Below, one piece after another: positions 23,662 to 32,595 of a stretch of DNA of 64,000 bases. The notes below the pieces were generated by a model that was not told the origin of the DNA, ran no database searches, and saw only the letters and a program-made list of their open reading frames with translations. Position 1 is the first letter of the stretch; every line of letters starts with the position of its first letter. The stretch is from Streptomyces halobius. GTDB taxonomy: Bacteria; Actinomycetota; Actinomycetes; Streptomycetales; Streptomycetaceae. The stretch lies in assembly GCF_023277745.1 (NCBI RefSeq), contig NZ_CP086322.1, forward strand, positions 3,844,001 to 3,908,000. Reading direction: 5' to 3'. The position numbers and the translations under genes were made by a program.

Positions 23662-25643
23662 CGGAACGTTCCTCGGACAGGGCGGCCGACAGCGGGGCGG
23701 CCGACGGCGCGGCCGAGCGCGGGAGCGGGGACGGCACCGCGGAGCGCGGCGGTGACGGTGGCAAGCCCCACCTGGTGGTGCGGCTGCTGCGCCGCGCCTC
23801 GGGACTGCTGCTCTGGACCAGCCTGCGGCTGCGGCTGGTCGTCGTCTTCGCGCTGGTCGCGCTGACGGCGGCGGTCTCCGCGTCCGGCATCGCGTACTGG
23901 CTCAACCGCAACACCGTCCTGGACCGCACCCAGAACGCAGTGCTCAAGGACTTCCGCAAAGCGCTGGAGGACAGCACCCGGTCGCTGCCCCTGCGGCCCC
24001 GGTGCGCCGAACTCCAGGACGCCGCACGGCAGATGGCGGGCGGGCCGCAGAACTACACGGTGCTGCTGATCGGTGTGGACCGCGACGGCAAGGACTGCGC
24101 GGCGACCACCAACAAGAACCTGCTCACGCTCAAGACGGTGCCCAAGTCGCTGCGTACCGCGGTCAACGAGGTGCGCAAGGTCGACGAGTCGAACCGCTAT
24201 CCACACCATCTGTACTGGCAGCGCCGGGAGGTCGGGGAGGTCCCCTATCTCGTCGCCGGGGCGAAGGTGATCGGCGGCGGCCCGACCGGCTACATGATGA
24301 AGTCGCTGGCCGCCGAGCGGCAGGACCTCAACTCGCTGGCCTGGTCCCTGGGGATCGCGACCGCGCTCGCGCTGGTCGGCTCGGCGCTGCTGGCGCAGGC
24401 CGCCGCGACGACCGTGCTGCGGCCCGTCCAGCGGCTCGGGCACGCGGCGCGGCAGCTCGGCGAGGGCCGTCTCGACACCCGGCTGCGGGTGACCGGCACC
24501 GACGAACTCGCCGAACTCTCCCGGACGTTCAACCGTACGGCGGAGCGCCTGGAACAGCGCGTCGAGGAGCTGAGCGGGCGCGAGGCGGCGTCCCGGCGGT
24601 TCGTCGCCGATATGTCGCACGAGCTGCGGACGCCGCTGACGGCGATCACCGCGGTGACGGAGGTGCTGGAGGAGGAGTCCGAGTCCCTCGACCCGATGAT
24701 CGCGCCCGCCGTGCAGCTGGTGGTCAGCGAGACCCGGCGGCTGAACGACCTCGTGGAGAACCTGATGGAGGTCACCCGCTTCGACGCGGGGACGGCGCGG
24801 CTGGTGCTGGACGATGTGGATGTCGCGGACCAGGTGACGGCCTGTATCGACGCACGGGCCTGGCTGGACGCGGTGGATCTGGACGCGGACCGGGGCATCG
24901 TGGCCCGGCTGGACCCGCGGCGGCTCGATGTGATCCTGGCGAATCTGATCGGCAACGCCCTCAAGCACGGGGGCTCGCCGGTGCGGGTGTCCGTACATAC
25001 CGAGGGCGTGCCCGGAGAGGGCGGAGACGGCCCGGCCACGGGGGCGTCCGCCGGTGGACGGGGGCCGGAGCGGCCCGAACGGCCGGCGCGGCCGGACGCC
25101 GGGCAGGAGGAGCGGGGCGTCGGCCGGACCGGGGGCGGCGCTCTGGTGATCCGGGTGCGGGACCACGGCCCCGGTATCCCGGAGGAGGTCCTGCCGCATG
25201 TCTTCGACCGCTTCTACAAGGCGAGCGCGTCCCGGCCGCGGTCGGAGGGCAGCGGCCTGGGCCTGTCGATCGCGCAGGAGAACGCGCACATCCACGGCGG
25301 CGAGATCACCGCGGCCAATCTGCCCGAAGGCGGCGCGGTCTTCACCCTGCGGCTGCCGATGGACGCCTCCCGGCTGGCGGGCGACGGCGGAGAGCGGCGG
25401 GACGACGGGAGCCGGCCGGACGGCGGGGCCGGTTGGGAGAGCGAGAAGCAGCGGGACGGCGGCGGCGACCGGGAGCGCGGCGGTGCCGGTCGGGACCGCG
25501 GGAACACGGAGGACCGCGGGGACGCCCAGGGCTACGGGGGCGCGCACGATGACGCCCAGGGCCGCCGGGGCGCGCCCGAGCAAGGTCGAGAACTTGGGGG
25601 AGCATCCCGCGCGCCCGAAGAAGGCACGGAGGACGACCGATGA
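23658..25643 (+). CDS. afsQ2: AfsQ2 sensor histidine kinase, with extended low-complexity segments
   Basis: 661 residues, GTG 23658 overlapping the afsQ1 stop. N-terminal Gly/Ala/Asp-rich cytoplasmic stretch, membrane helix RLVVVFALVALTAAVSASGI, an extracytoplasmic sensor (about 90-220) with cysteines, second helix ATALALVGSALLAQAAATTV, HAMP (LRPVQRLGHAARQLGEGRL), dimerisation/His domain FVADMSHELRTPLTAI with the phospho-histidine, and a HATPase with NLIGNALKHGG, DHGPGIP and GSGLGLSIA. A Gly/Pro/Arg insertion of about 45 residues splits the ATPase between the N box and G1, and a charged tail of about 90 residues follows; both are longer than in S. coelicolor AfsQ2 (about 535). Confidence 0.93.
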   Translation: MTERSSDRAADSGAADGAAERGSGDGTAERGGDGGKPHLVVRLLRRASGLLLWTSLRLRLVVVFALVALTAAVSASGIAYWLNRNTVLDRTQNAVLKDFRKALEDSTRSLPLRPRCAELQDAARQMAGGPQNYTVLLIGVDRDGKDCAATTNKNLLTLKTVPKSLRTAVNEVRKVDESNRYPHHLYWQRREVGEVPYLVAGAKVIGGGPTGYMMKSLAAERQDLNSLAWSLGIATALALVGSALLAQAAATTVLRPVQRLGHAARQLGEGRLDTRLRVTGTDELAELSRTFNRTAERLEQRVEELSGREAASRRFVADMSHELRTPLTAITAVTEVLEEESESLDPMIAPAVQLVVSETRRLNDLVENLMEVTRFDAGTARLVLDDVDVADQVTACIDARAWLDAVDLDADRGIVARLDPRRLDVILANLIGNALKHGGSPVRVSVHTEGVPGEGGDGPATGASAGGRGPERPERPARPDAGQEERGVGRTGGGALVIRVRDHGPGIPEEVLPHVFDRFYKASASRPRSEGSGLGLSIAQENAHIHGGEITAANLPEGGAVFTLRLPMDASRLAGDGGERRDDGSRPDGGAGWESEKQRDGGGDRERGGAGRDRGNTEDRGDAQGYGGAHDDAQGRRGAPEQGRELGGASRAPEEGTEDDR

Positions 25644-26326
25644 CCCGCACCGGGTACACCTGGCGCGCCGGCCGCGCCCCGCGTACGGAACCCGACCGGC
25701 GGCCCGCCCGTACGGTGCGCTGCGGCGCCACCGTCGCCGCCGTCGCGGCGCTCGCGCTGGCCGCCGCGGGCTGCGGTGTCCGGGGCACCTCCGTCCCGGT
25801 CGACGCCGGCGGCGCGCCCTCGCGGGTGAGCTGCAAGATCGCCCCGGACGACCGGGCCCCGGCGGCCGGAGATGACGTGCGGGTCACCGTCTATCTGGTA
25901 TGCAGCTCGACGCTCGCCAAGGTGGAGCGCACCGTGACACCGTCCAAGGGCGCACCGGCCGCCGCACGTCTGGAGGCCGCCCGTACGCTGCTGAACGAGC
26001 TGCAGAAGCCGCCCGCGCGGGCCGAGGAAGAGGCCGGATTCAGCACCGCGCTGCCCGAGGACCTCACGGTCGAGGGCCCCCGTAAGGGCGACCCCGCTGA
26101 CGCGCTGCGGCTGAGCGTGCGGCCGGACGATCTGCCGTCCTTCGCGCTGGCGCAGCTGGTGTGCTCGTACGGCGCGAGCTCGGCGCTGGGGCACACACAT
26201 GCCGCGGTACTGGGCGGCCCCGGCGACGATGAGCCACGGCGCTACGACTGCTCCGCGGATGTCCTGGACAACCCGGACATCGCACAGCACGCGGGCTGGG
26301 GCGACCCGCTGACCGAGACGAGCTGA
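25640..26326 (+). CDS. Lipoprotein of the afsQ operon
   Basis: 228 residues, ATGA overlap with afsQ2. N-terminal arginine-rich part, hydrophobic run and lipobox LAAAGC at about residues 41-46. The exported domain (VSCKIAPDDRAPAAGDDVRV, VYLVCSSTLAKVERTVT, SVRPDDLPSFALAQLVCSYG) resembles GerMN-like/sporulation lipoprotein domains only vaguely. It is the third gene of the afsQ transcript (SCO4905 position) and is a likely auxiliary to AfsQ2 sensing. Repeats continue from its last codons into the trailer. Confidence 0.85.
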   Translation: MTRTGYTWRAGRAPRTEPDRRPARTVRCGATVAAVAALALAAAGCGVRGTSVPVDAGGAPSRVSCKIAPDDRAPAAGDDVRVTVYLVCSSTLAKVERTVTPSKGAPAAARLEAARTLLNELQKPPARAEEEAGFSTALPEDLTVEGPRKGDPADALRLSVRPDDLPSFALAQLVCSYGASSALGHTHAAVLGGPGDDEPRRYDCSADVLDNPDIAQHAGWGDPLTETS

Positions 26327-26382
26327 CCGGGCGGGTCTGACCGAGCGGGGCTGACGGCGAGGGGTCCTGACCGAGACAGGCT
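26309..26382. repeat. Stop-proximal repeats after the afsQ lipoprotein gene
   Basis: About five copies of a 14-18 base unit starting ctgaccgag-c-g: the first is coding (L-T-E-T), the second carries the TGA stop, later ones restate CTGAC. Same type of trailer repeat as after lpdA, the RelE-like gene and gntP. Confidence 0.65.
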
Positions 26383-26389
26383 GTGGGCG

Positions 26390-26450
26390 GCGACCCTGAG
26401 ACGACCCGGCTCGTCCCCTAAGGGTCGCACTCAGGGGTTTTCAGGGTCGC
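26390..26450. terminator. Hairpin after the afsQ operon
   Basis: GCGACCCT (26390-26397) can pair with AGGGTCGC at 26421-26428 or with a second copy at 26443-26450, giving two mutually exclusive stems; tttt lies between the two copies. Confidence 0.5.
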
Positions 26451-26571
26451 GCCCGCCCGGACGCCGTCCGCTCCCGAGAGGAGATGCCCGAGACAAGGTG
26501 CCACATGCGGGTGCGCAAGACGGGCGCAACAGGGCGGAACCGCGGCCCCCGCTACCGGCGTCCTGGCCTTT

Positions 26572-27123
26572 GTGCAGCGTCATGGCCCCGGCGGCACCGC
26601 CGCCCTCCGTTTGCGCGCCACCGGACTTCTGCTCCTCGTGGCGCATCTTTTGATCGTCGGCTGGCTGATGCTGCGTCCCCGTACCGTCCTCTGGGTGCCC
26701 GCGCCGAACCTGAAGCCGCTGGCGTCGATCAGCGCCGAGCTGGCGCGCGGCCCGTGGGAGGCCGTGCAGAGCCTGACCGGCCCGGTGCTGCTGCTGGCGC
26801 CTCTCGGGGTGCTGCTCCCCATGTCGGCCGGGCGGCTGTACGCCTCTCCGGTGACGTCGATGGCCCGCACGGTCTTCGCCGGTGCCATGATCGCGCTGGC
26901 CATCGAGCTGCTGCAGACCGGAGTGCCGGGCCAGGTCCCGGACGTCGACACGGTGCTGCTCAACACCCTCGGGGTGGCGGTGGCCCATCTGGCCGTCGTA
27001 CCTGGGTGCCGGTCCCGGCTACGCCGCCGGTACGAGCATCTCAGGGGTGCAACCCCGAAGATCCCCAGGGTCGAAGTAGCCCCGCAGGCTGACGTGCTTT
27101 CCGGCTCGCGGACCTACCTTTGA
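26572..27123 (+). CDS. VanZ-like membrane protein
   Basis: 183 residues from GTG 26572. Four hydrophobic segments: LRATGLLLLVAHLLIVGWLM, LTGPVLLLAPLGVLLPM, VFAGAMIALAIELLQTGVPG and VLLNTLGVAVAHLAVV. The IELLQ...GQVPDVDTVLLNTLG pattern is the VanZ signature (ExxQ... RxxDxxDxxxNTxG). VanZ family members are linked to teicoplanin tolerance or wall functions; role here unknown. Confidence 0.82.
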   Translation: MQRHGPGGTAALRLRATGLLLLVAHLLIVGWLMLRPRTVLWVPAPNLKPLASISAELARGPWEAVQSLTGPVLLLAPLGVLLPMSAGRLYASPVTSMARTVFAGAMIALAIELLQTGVPGQVPDVDTVLLNTLGVAVAHLAVVPGCRSRLRRRYEHLRGATPKIPRVEVAPQADVLSGSRTYL

Positions 27124-27168
27124 GACATCGGGGCATCCGCCCCACGAAGTCGAGAAGGAGTTGTCATC

Positions 27169-27378
27169 ATGGCCGCCGCACTGGTCCGCCCCCGCAACAA
27201 CCGAATGATCGCCGGAGTGTGCGCGGGCCTGGCCCGTCGCTTCGGCACGACCCCGGCGACCATGCGCGTGATCTTCCTGCTCTCGTGCCTGCTGCCCGGC
27301 CCGCAGTTCCTCCTCTACCTGGCGCTGTGGATACTCCTCCCCTCGGAGGACAAGGCCACCAGCGCCACCGCCTGGTAA
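27169..27378 (+). CDS. PspC-domain small membrane protein
   Basis: 69 residues, start ATG 27169 after AAGGAG. PspC pattern: LVRPRNNRMIAGVCAGLARR, FGTTPATMRVIFLLSCLLPG, then a membrane helix FLLYLALWILLPSE. Family members modulate envelope-stress responses; a free-standing single domain like this is common in Streptomyces. Confidence 0.88.
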   Translation: MAAALVRPRNNRMIAGVCAGLARRFGTTPATMRVIFLLSCLLPGPQFLLYLALWILLPSEDKATSATAW

Positions 27379-27419
27379 ACGAAGCCCCGTCCGGCGCCGC
27401 CCCGAAGGTCCCTCGCATG

Positions 27420-27464
27420 CGGACACGACCGTTGCGGACACGACCGTTGCGGACATGACCGTGC
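27420..27464. repeat. 15-bp tandem repeat, three copies
   Basis: Unit cggacacgaccgttg at 27420-27434 and 27435-27449, degenerate third copy at 27450-27464, running into the terminator hairpin. Confidence 0.75.
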
Positions 27465-27501
27465 CCCGGCGCATACGCGAGGCGGCGTACGGCCGGGGCA
27501 C
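27461..27501. terminator. Bidirectional hairpin between convergent small genes
   Basis: Perfect ten-base arms GTGCCCCGGC (27461-27470) and GCCGGGGCAC (27492-27501), loop of 21 bases. Lies between the pspC-like gene and the convergent secreted-protein gene. Confidence 0.7.
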
Positions 27502-27565
27502 GGTCGGGCGTATGTCCCCTAGACCCGACTCAACCATCCAGGGGCGGACAGCACCGCGCGCTCGG

Positions 27566-27847
27566 TCAGCCGAGGGGCCCGGTGACGGGAGTCTGCAGGG
27601 CCCCGGGTGCCAGACCGCCGAGCAGGCTGGTGCCCTTCGAGTTGACAGGGGCCTTGACCTGGCCGGTGGGCAGCTTCTTGGTGGCCTTGGAAGCCTTCTT
27701 GCTGGCCTCGTCGACCGGCAGCTTCTTCACGGCCTTGCCGCTGCTGGCGTCGAGCGCCGGGGCCGCGGCGGCGGTGCCCGCGGCGGTGGCGGCGAAGGCG
27801 GCGCCGAGCGCGACGGCACCGAGAGTCTTGATGGTTCCCTGCTTCAT
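27566..27847 (-). CDS. Small secreted Ala/Lys-rich protein
   Basis: 93 residues. Clear signal peptide MKQGTIKTLGAVALGAAFAA with cleavage near TAAAAPALD; mature part is about 60 residues, lysine-rich (SKKASKATKKLPTGQVKAP) and ending LLGGLAPGALQTPVTGPLG. Similar short exported proteins (ATP-binding protein misannotations) are frequent in Streptomyces; function unknown. Confidence 0.75.
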   Translation of the reverse strand: MKQGTIKTLGAVALGAAFAATAAGTAAAAPALDASSGKAVKKLPVDEASKKASKATKKLPTGQVKAPVNSKGTSLLGGLAPGALQTPVTGPLG

Positions 27848-27932
27848 CGAAATACGTCCTCGTGATGGGGGATTTACCGACTCGAAAACCTAGTGACGCG
27901 GCCCCGCCGCCGCAAACAGCCACGGCCGAACA

Positions 27933-27965
27933 AAAACGGTCGGTGGACAATCCACCGACCGTTTT
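27933..27965 (-). terminator. Rho-independent terminator of add
   Basis: Perfect 15-base arms (27933-27947 and 27951-27965) around a CAA loop; on the minus strand the stem ends in a run of T, an unusually canonical terminator for this genus. It lies 20 bases after the add stop. Confidence 0.92.
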
Positions 27966-27985
27966 GCTAAACGCCGGAAGGCCAC

Positions 27986-29146
27986 TTACTCAGTGTCAGA
28001 GCCCCTGCTCACAGCGGTCGTTGTGGCCACATGCCGGAACAGCCATTCGGAACGCAACTCCGCATATCCGGGCTTGATCACGTCATTGATCATGGCTAGA
28101 CGTTCATCGAAAGGAATGAACGCCGATTTCATTGCATTGACCGTAAACCACTGCATGTCATCGAGCGTGTACCGGAATGTCTTGACCAGGTGCTCGAATT
28201 CCCGGGACATGTTCGTGCCGCTCATCAGCCGATTGTCGGTGTTGACCGTGAGCCGGAACTGCAGTCGGCGCAGCAGACCGATGGGGTGCTCCGCGTAGGA
28301 CGTGGCGGCGCCGGTCTGGAGGTTGGAGGTGGGGCACATCTCCAGCGGGATGCGCTTGTCCCGTACGTACGAGGCGAGCCGGCCGAGCGTGACCGAGCCG
28401 TCGTCGGCGACCTCGATGTCGTCGATGATCCGGACGCCGTGACCGAGACGGTCGGCGCCGCACCACTGGAGCGCCTGCCAGATGGAGGGCAGACCGAAGG
28501 CTTCACCGGCGTGGATGGTGAAGTGGTTGTTCTCCCGCTTGAGGTACTCGAACGCGTCGAGGTGACGGGTGGGCGGGAAGCCGGCCTCGGCGCCCGCGAT
28601 GTCGAAGCCGACGACGCCGAAGTCACGGTAGCTGTTGGCGAGTTCGGCGATCTCCAGGGCGCGGGCGGCGTGCCGCATCGCGGTCAGAAGCGCGCCGACG
28701 CGAATCCGGTGACCGTTCTCGCGCGCCCGCCGCTCTCCCTCACGGAAGCCCTCGTTGACCGCCTCGACGACCTCTTCGAGGCTCAGGCCCTGCTCCAGGT
28801 GCTGCTCGGGCGCGTACCTGACCTCGGCGTAGACCACACCGTCCGCGGCGAGGTCCTCGGCGCACTCGGCGGCGACCCGCTTGAGGGCGTCCTTGGTCTG
28901 CATGACGGCGCAGGTGTGCGCGAAGGTCTCCAGGTAGCGCTCCAGCGAACCGGAGTCGGCGGCCTCGCGGAACCAGATCCCGAGCTTCTCGGGGTCGGTC
29001 TCGGGGAGTGCTTCATAGCCCGTGTCGCGCGCGAGGTCGACGATGGTGCCGGGGCGGAGGCCGCCGTCGAGGTGATCGTGGAGCAGCACCTTGGGGGCAC
29101 GGCGGATCTGTTCACTGGTCGGAAGAGTGGTGGTCTCGCTCGTCAT
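27986..29146 (-). CDS. add: Adenosine deaminase
   Basis: 386 residues. Deaminates (deoxy)adenosine to (deoxy)inosine for PNP. TIM-barrel motifs: [15 protein letters not shown] with the zinc histidines, [40 protein letters not shown] with zinc His and catalytic Glu, RLGHGVRI, and PTSNLQTG... [12 protein letters not shown] with the last zinc aspartate. Start at ATG 29146, 17 bases downstream of a perfect copy of the salvage palindrome. Monocistronic: it is flanked by its own terminator. Confidence 0.96.
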   Translation of the reverse strand: MTSETTTLPTSEQIRRAPKVLLHDHLDGGLRPGTIVDLARDTGYEALPETDPEKLGIWFREAADSGSLERYLETFAHTCAVMQTKDALKRVAAECAEDLAADGVVYAEVRYAPEQHLEQGLSLEEVVEAVNEGFREGERRARENGHRIRVGALLTAMRHAARALEIAELANSYRDFGVVGFDIAGAEAGFPPTRHLDAFEYLKRENNHFTIHAGEAFGLPSIWQALQWCGADRLGHGVRIIDDIEVADDGSVTLGRLASYVRDKRIPLEMCPTSNLQTGAATSYAEHPIGLLRRLQFRLTVNTDNRLMSGTNMSREFEHLVKTFRYTLDDMQWFTVNAMKSAFIPFDERLAMINDVIKPGYAELRSEWLFRHVATTTAVSRGSDTE

Positions 29147-29162
29147 CTCGGCACTCTAGCCC

Positions 29163-29174
29163 CTACGCGCGTAG
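29163..29174. promoter_or_regulatory. Perfect 12-bp palindrome upstream of add
   Basis: CTACGCGCGTAG immediately upstream of the add start and between it and the divergent hydrolase gene (start 29250). Identical to the PNP and deoC elements. Confidence 0.75.
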
Positions 29175-29249
29175 ATCTCATCGAACGATACGTAACAGTG
29201 ACCCGTCCGCGGGGTGGCCCGCACCACGCCTTCTGCCATCGTTCTCGTC

Positions 29250-30068
29250 ATGGCTCAGCAAGCGCTGCCGGTGCGTGAGGCCCGGCTGGGAAGACCGCTG
29301 GGAACGACCGGCGAGGAGGGCATACGTGCGGCGCTCCGCTGGAAGGGCGGTGGCGGGCGAGGGGCCGGCCCGACGGTGAGCGGCGTCGCGCTCATACTCC
29401 CGGAGGGCGGGCCGACGGGTGTCCGGCGTCCGTCGCCGATCCCGGCACTGGCCACCCGACCGCTGGCGGTCCGGCTGGCGAAGGCGGGCCGCGCCGAGGG
29501 CCTGGCCGCCCATGTGCTGCACTACCGCTGCCGCGGCTGGAACGGCGCGGCCGCCCATCCGGCGCGCGACGCGACCTGGGCCCTCGACGAGGTGGTGCGC
29601 CGCTACGGCGACATACCGGTCTGCCTCGTCGGCACGGGCATGGGCGCCCGCGCCGCCCTGCACGCCGCCGGCCACCCGGCCGTGAACTCCGTTCTGGCGC
29701 TCGCCCCGTGGATCCCCGCCCCCGGCCCGGCCCCCCAGGAGCCCGAGCCGGTGAAGCAGCTCATCGGCCGCCAGGTCCTCCTCGTCCACGGCACCAACGA
29801 CGAGCGCAACGACCCCGATCTCTCCTACCGCTACGCCGAGCGCGCCAAGAAGGTCAACCGCGACATCTGCCGCTTCGAGGTGCACTCCGACGGCCACTGG
29901 CTGCACCAGCACCGCACCGAAGTCTTCGCGCTGGCCGCCGACTTCATGCTCGGCTCGCTCTTCACCCGGGACTACGCCCGCCCGGTGAAGGACGCCATGG
30001 CGGCCCCGCCGCCCCTGGGCCTGAGGATGCCGCTGGCCTCGGGGTTCGGGGCTTCGTTACGGCATTGA
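29250..30068 (+). CDS. Alpha/beta-hydrolase-fold protein with altered nucleophile elbow
   Basis: 272 residues from ATG 29250. Fold order is normal: VALILPEGG, then VCLVGTGMGARAALHAAGHP (elbow), PVKQLIGRQVLLVHGTNDER (acid loop) and FEVHSDGHWLHQHR (His loop). The elbow reads G-T-G-M-G, so the residue in the serine position is Gly; the protein may be non-hydrolytic or use another residue. It diverges from add. Start further upstream (29214) is less likely. Confidence 0.8.
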   Translation: MAQQALPVREARLGRPLGTTGEEGIRAALRWKGGGGRGAGPTVSGVALILPEGGPTGVRRPSPIPALATRPLAVRLAKAGRAEGLAAHVLHYRCRGWNGAAAHPARDATWALDEVVRRYGDIPVCLVGTGMGARAALHAAGHPAVNSVLALAPWIPAPGPAPQEPEPVKQLIGRQVLLVHGTNDERNDPDLSYRYAERAKKVNRDICRFEVHSDGHWLHQHRTEVFALAADFMLGSLFTRDYARPVKDAMAAPPPLGLRMPLASGFGASLRH

Positions 30069-30121
30069 GCAATCTGGGCTCAGCCAGTTCCTCGCGTACC
30101 GCGCTCCGTTCCCTTCTCGCC

Positions 30122-31129
30122 TCACCGCGGCAGGAGCAACCCCCGTCGGCTCAGCAGGAACTTCTTGAAGGCGGCCACCGGGGGCGTGTCCGAGTGGCCG
30201 TCCAGCCAGGCGACGCCGATCTCCCGGACCGCGCGGGGTGCCGTGACGGTGAGTTCGGCGACGCCGGGCCGTGGGACGGCCGGCGGCGGCAGCAGCGCCA
30301 CGCCCAGCCCGGCCGCGACCAGACCGCGCAACGTCTCGGCCTCCTCGCCCTCGAACGCGACCCGTGGGGTGAACCCCGCCTCCGCGCACAGCGCGTCGGT
30401 GATCCGGCGCAGCCCGTAGCCCGGTTCTAGGGTGACGAACAGTTCGTCGGCGGCCTCCGCGAGCCGGATCCGCTTACGGCGGGCCAGTGGATGGTCGTCG
30501 GGGACGACGAGGCGGAGTTTCTGTTCGTCGAGGCGACGGGCGACCAGATCGGGGTAGTCCGGGACCGGCGAGGTCAGGCAGAGGTCGAGGTCGCCGGCGC
30601 GGAGCCGTTCGATCATCGCCTCGCCGTAGTTCTGTACGAGCTGGAAGCGGACGCGGGGGTGGTCGGCGCGGAAGGTGCGGATCAGGCCGGGGACGGTTTC
30701 GGAGCCGAGGGTGTGCAGAAAGCCGAAGGCGACCTTGCCGGCGCCGGGGTCGGCGTCGGCGCGTACCGAATCGGTGGCGCGCTCCAGGTCGGTCAACGCG
30801 CGCTCGGTGGAGGCGAGAAAGGCGCGGCCGGCCGGGGTGAGCGAGAGGGTGCGGCCGTGCCGGGCGAAGAGGGCCACGCCGAGGTCGTCCTCCAGCCGGA
30901 CGATGGCGCGGCTGAGGGTCGGTTGCGGCATGCCGAGCTCCTGGGCGGCACGCGTGACGTGTTCGTGGCGCGCGACCGCCGTGAACTGGGCGAGGCGGGG
31001 CGCGAGCAGCGATGCCCAGGAGTCGCTGCCGAGTTCCACGGCCTCGCCCCGGTCGGCCGTGGCGGCCCCGTCGGCCAGGCCACCGCGGCGCGAGGCGACG
31101 GCTCGCGTCGGCCGGCCCTGTTCCCGCAT
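30122..31129 (-). CDS. LysR-family transcriptional regulator
   Basis: 335 residues with ATG 31129; GTG 31039 would give a family-typical start just before LAPRLAQFTAVARHEHVTRA and is a good alternative. HTH: AAQELGMPQPTLSRAIVRLE, followed by DLGVALFARHGRTLSLTPAG. Effector domain: GKVAFGFLHTLGSETVPGLI, LRAGDLDLCLTSP, GLRGLVAAGLGVALLPP. Divergent from an MFS exporter gene, which is the expected target arrangement. Confidence 0.9.
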   Translation of the reverse strand: MREQGRPTRAVASRRGGLADGAATADRGEAVELGSDSWASLLAPRLAQFTAVARHEHVTRAAQELGMPQPTLSRAIVRLEDDLGVALFARHGRTLSLTPAGRAFLASTERALTDLERATDSVRADADPGAGKVAFGFLHTLGSETVPGLIRTFRADHPRVRFQLVQNYGEAMIERLRAGDLDLCLTSPVPDYPDLVARRLDEQKLRLVVPDDHPLARRKRIRLAEAADELFVTLEPGYGLRRITDALCAEAGFTPRVAFEGEEAETLRGLVAAGLGVALLPPPAVPRPGVAELTVTAPRAVREIGVAWLDGHSDTPPVAAFKKFLLSRRGLLLPR

Positions 31130-31260
31130 GTGTTTTCTGTTGCGAGGTTGCGACAAAGGGGAACCTGCTGAGCCACCTGAACTGCGATCATGTTTCACAG
31201 CATTGATTATGGCCTTTCTATGCATTGGACGCATGAACCGGGGCGCCCTATTTTCGAAGC

Positions 31261-32595
31261 ATGCCTCCCGCTGATACCGGGGCGTCCGTCACTGACCGTG
31301 CGGCCGCCTCTCCCCAGTCGTCCACAGACTCCACAGATTCCGCTACGGATTCCGCTGCCGCCGCCGTCGACCCGGAGTCCGGCAAGCTGCACCCGGGCGG
31401 CCCCGGCTACCGCCGGATGAGCTTCGCGCTCTTCGCCGCCGGAGTCGCCACTTTCGCGCTCCTCTACTCCACGCAGGCCCTGCTGCCCGCCATCTCCGGT
31501 GACCTCGGGGTGACGCCGGATCAGGCCAGCTGGACGGTGTCGGCGGCCACCTTCGGCCTGGCGCTCGGTGTGATCCCGTTGAGCGCGGCGTCCGAACGCT
31601 TCGGCCGGCGCACCCTGATGACCGCCTCCCTCTCCCTGGCCGCGCTGCTCGCGATGCTGGTGCCGTTCGCTCCGTCGCTCGGCTGGCTGATCGCGTTGCG
31701 CGCCGTCCAGGGCGTGGCGCTGGCCGGGCTGCCGGCCTCGGCGATGGCCTTCCTGGCCGAGGAGGTACGTACGAAGGCGCTGGTGGCGGCCATCGGCCTG
31801 TTCGTGGCGGGCAACAGCATCGGCGGGATGTCCGGGCGGATCGTGACCGGCTGGGTCGCCCAGGTCTGGGGCTGGCGGGCCGGGCTGGCCGCAGTGGGTG
31901 TGATGGCCGTGGTGTGCGCGGTGGCCTTCCGGCTGCTGGTCCCCAAGGCCCGTCATTTCACGCCCCGTTCGGTCGGCCCGCGGGTGCTGGCGCGCTCTCT
32001 CGGCGGCCACCTGGGCAACCCGCTGCTGCGCCGTCTGTACGGCATCGGCGCGCTCTTCATGACGGTGTTCGGCGCGGTCTACACGGTCATCGGCTACCGC
32101 CTGGTCGCGGCGCCGTTCGACCTCCCGCAGGGCATCGTCGGCTCGATCTTCATCATCTACCTGGTCGGTACGGTCTCGTCGGCCGCGGCGGGCAGGCTGG
32201 TGGGCCGGATGGGCCGGCGCGGCGCGCTTTACCTGGCGGTCGGCGCGACGTCCACGGGTCTGCTGCTCACCCTCGCCCAGTCCGTCGTCGCGGTCCTGGT
32301 GGGTCTGGTCCTGATCACCGCGGGCTTCTTCGCCGGCCACGCGGTGGCCTCGTCGTCGGTCAGCCGCACCGCCAAGACGGCTCGCGCCCAGGCGTCGGCC
32401 CTCTACCAGTGCGCGTACTACATCGGCAGCAGCCTGGGCGGCGCGCTCGGCGCGCTGGCCTTCCGCGCCGCCGGCTGGGAGGGCACGGTTCTGCTGGGCC
32501 TGGCCGCAATGGTCGGCGCTGCCGCGATCACCTTGTACGCCACCCGCAAGGCCGTTGTCGAACGGCGCCTCCTTCACTTGGAGAAGGCGGCGTAG
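31261..32595 (+). CDS. MFS transporter (drug/nutrient efflux type)
   Basis: 444 residues. A Ser/Thr/Ala-rich N-terminus of about 50 residues, then 12 membrane helices beginning FALFAAGVATFALLYSTQAL. MFS signature between helices 2 and 3: PLSAASERFGRRTLMTASL. Other landmarks: GWLIALRAVQGVALAGLPAS and VGRMGRRGALYLAVG. Resembles the YnfM-type family regulated by adjacent LysR proteins. The stop lies in a small repeat (GCGTAGGCC twice, 32588-32606). Confidence 0.9.
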   Translation: MPPADTGASVTDRAAASPQSSTDSTDSATDSAAAAVDPESGKLHPGGPGYRRMSFALFAAGVATFALLYSTQALLPAISGDLGVTPDQASWTVSAATFGLALGVIPLSAASERFGRRTLMTASLSLAALLAMLVPFAPSLGWLIALRAVQGVALAGLPASAMAFLAEEVRTKALVAAIGLFVAGNSIGGMSGRIVTGWVAQVWGWRAGLAAVGVMAVVCAVAFRLLVPKARHFTPRSVGPRVLARSLGGHLGNPLLRRLYGIGALFMTVFGAVYTVIGYRLVAAPFDLPQGIVGSIFIIYLVGTVSSAAAGRLVGRMGRRGALYLAVGATSTGLLLTLAQSVVAVLVGLVLITAGFFAGHAVASSSVSRTAKTARAQASALYQCAYYIGSSLGGALGALAFRAAGWEGTVLLGLAAMVGAAAITLYATRKAVVERRLLHLEKAA

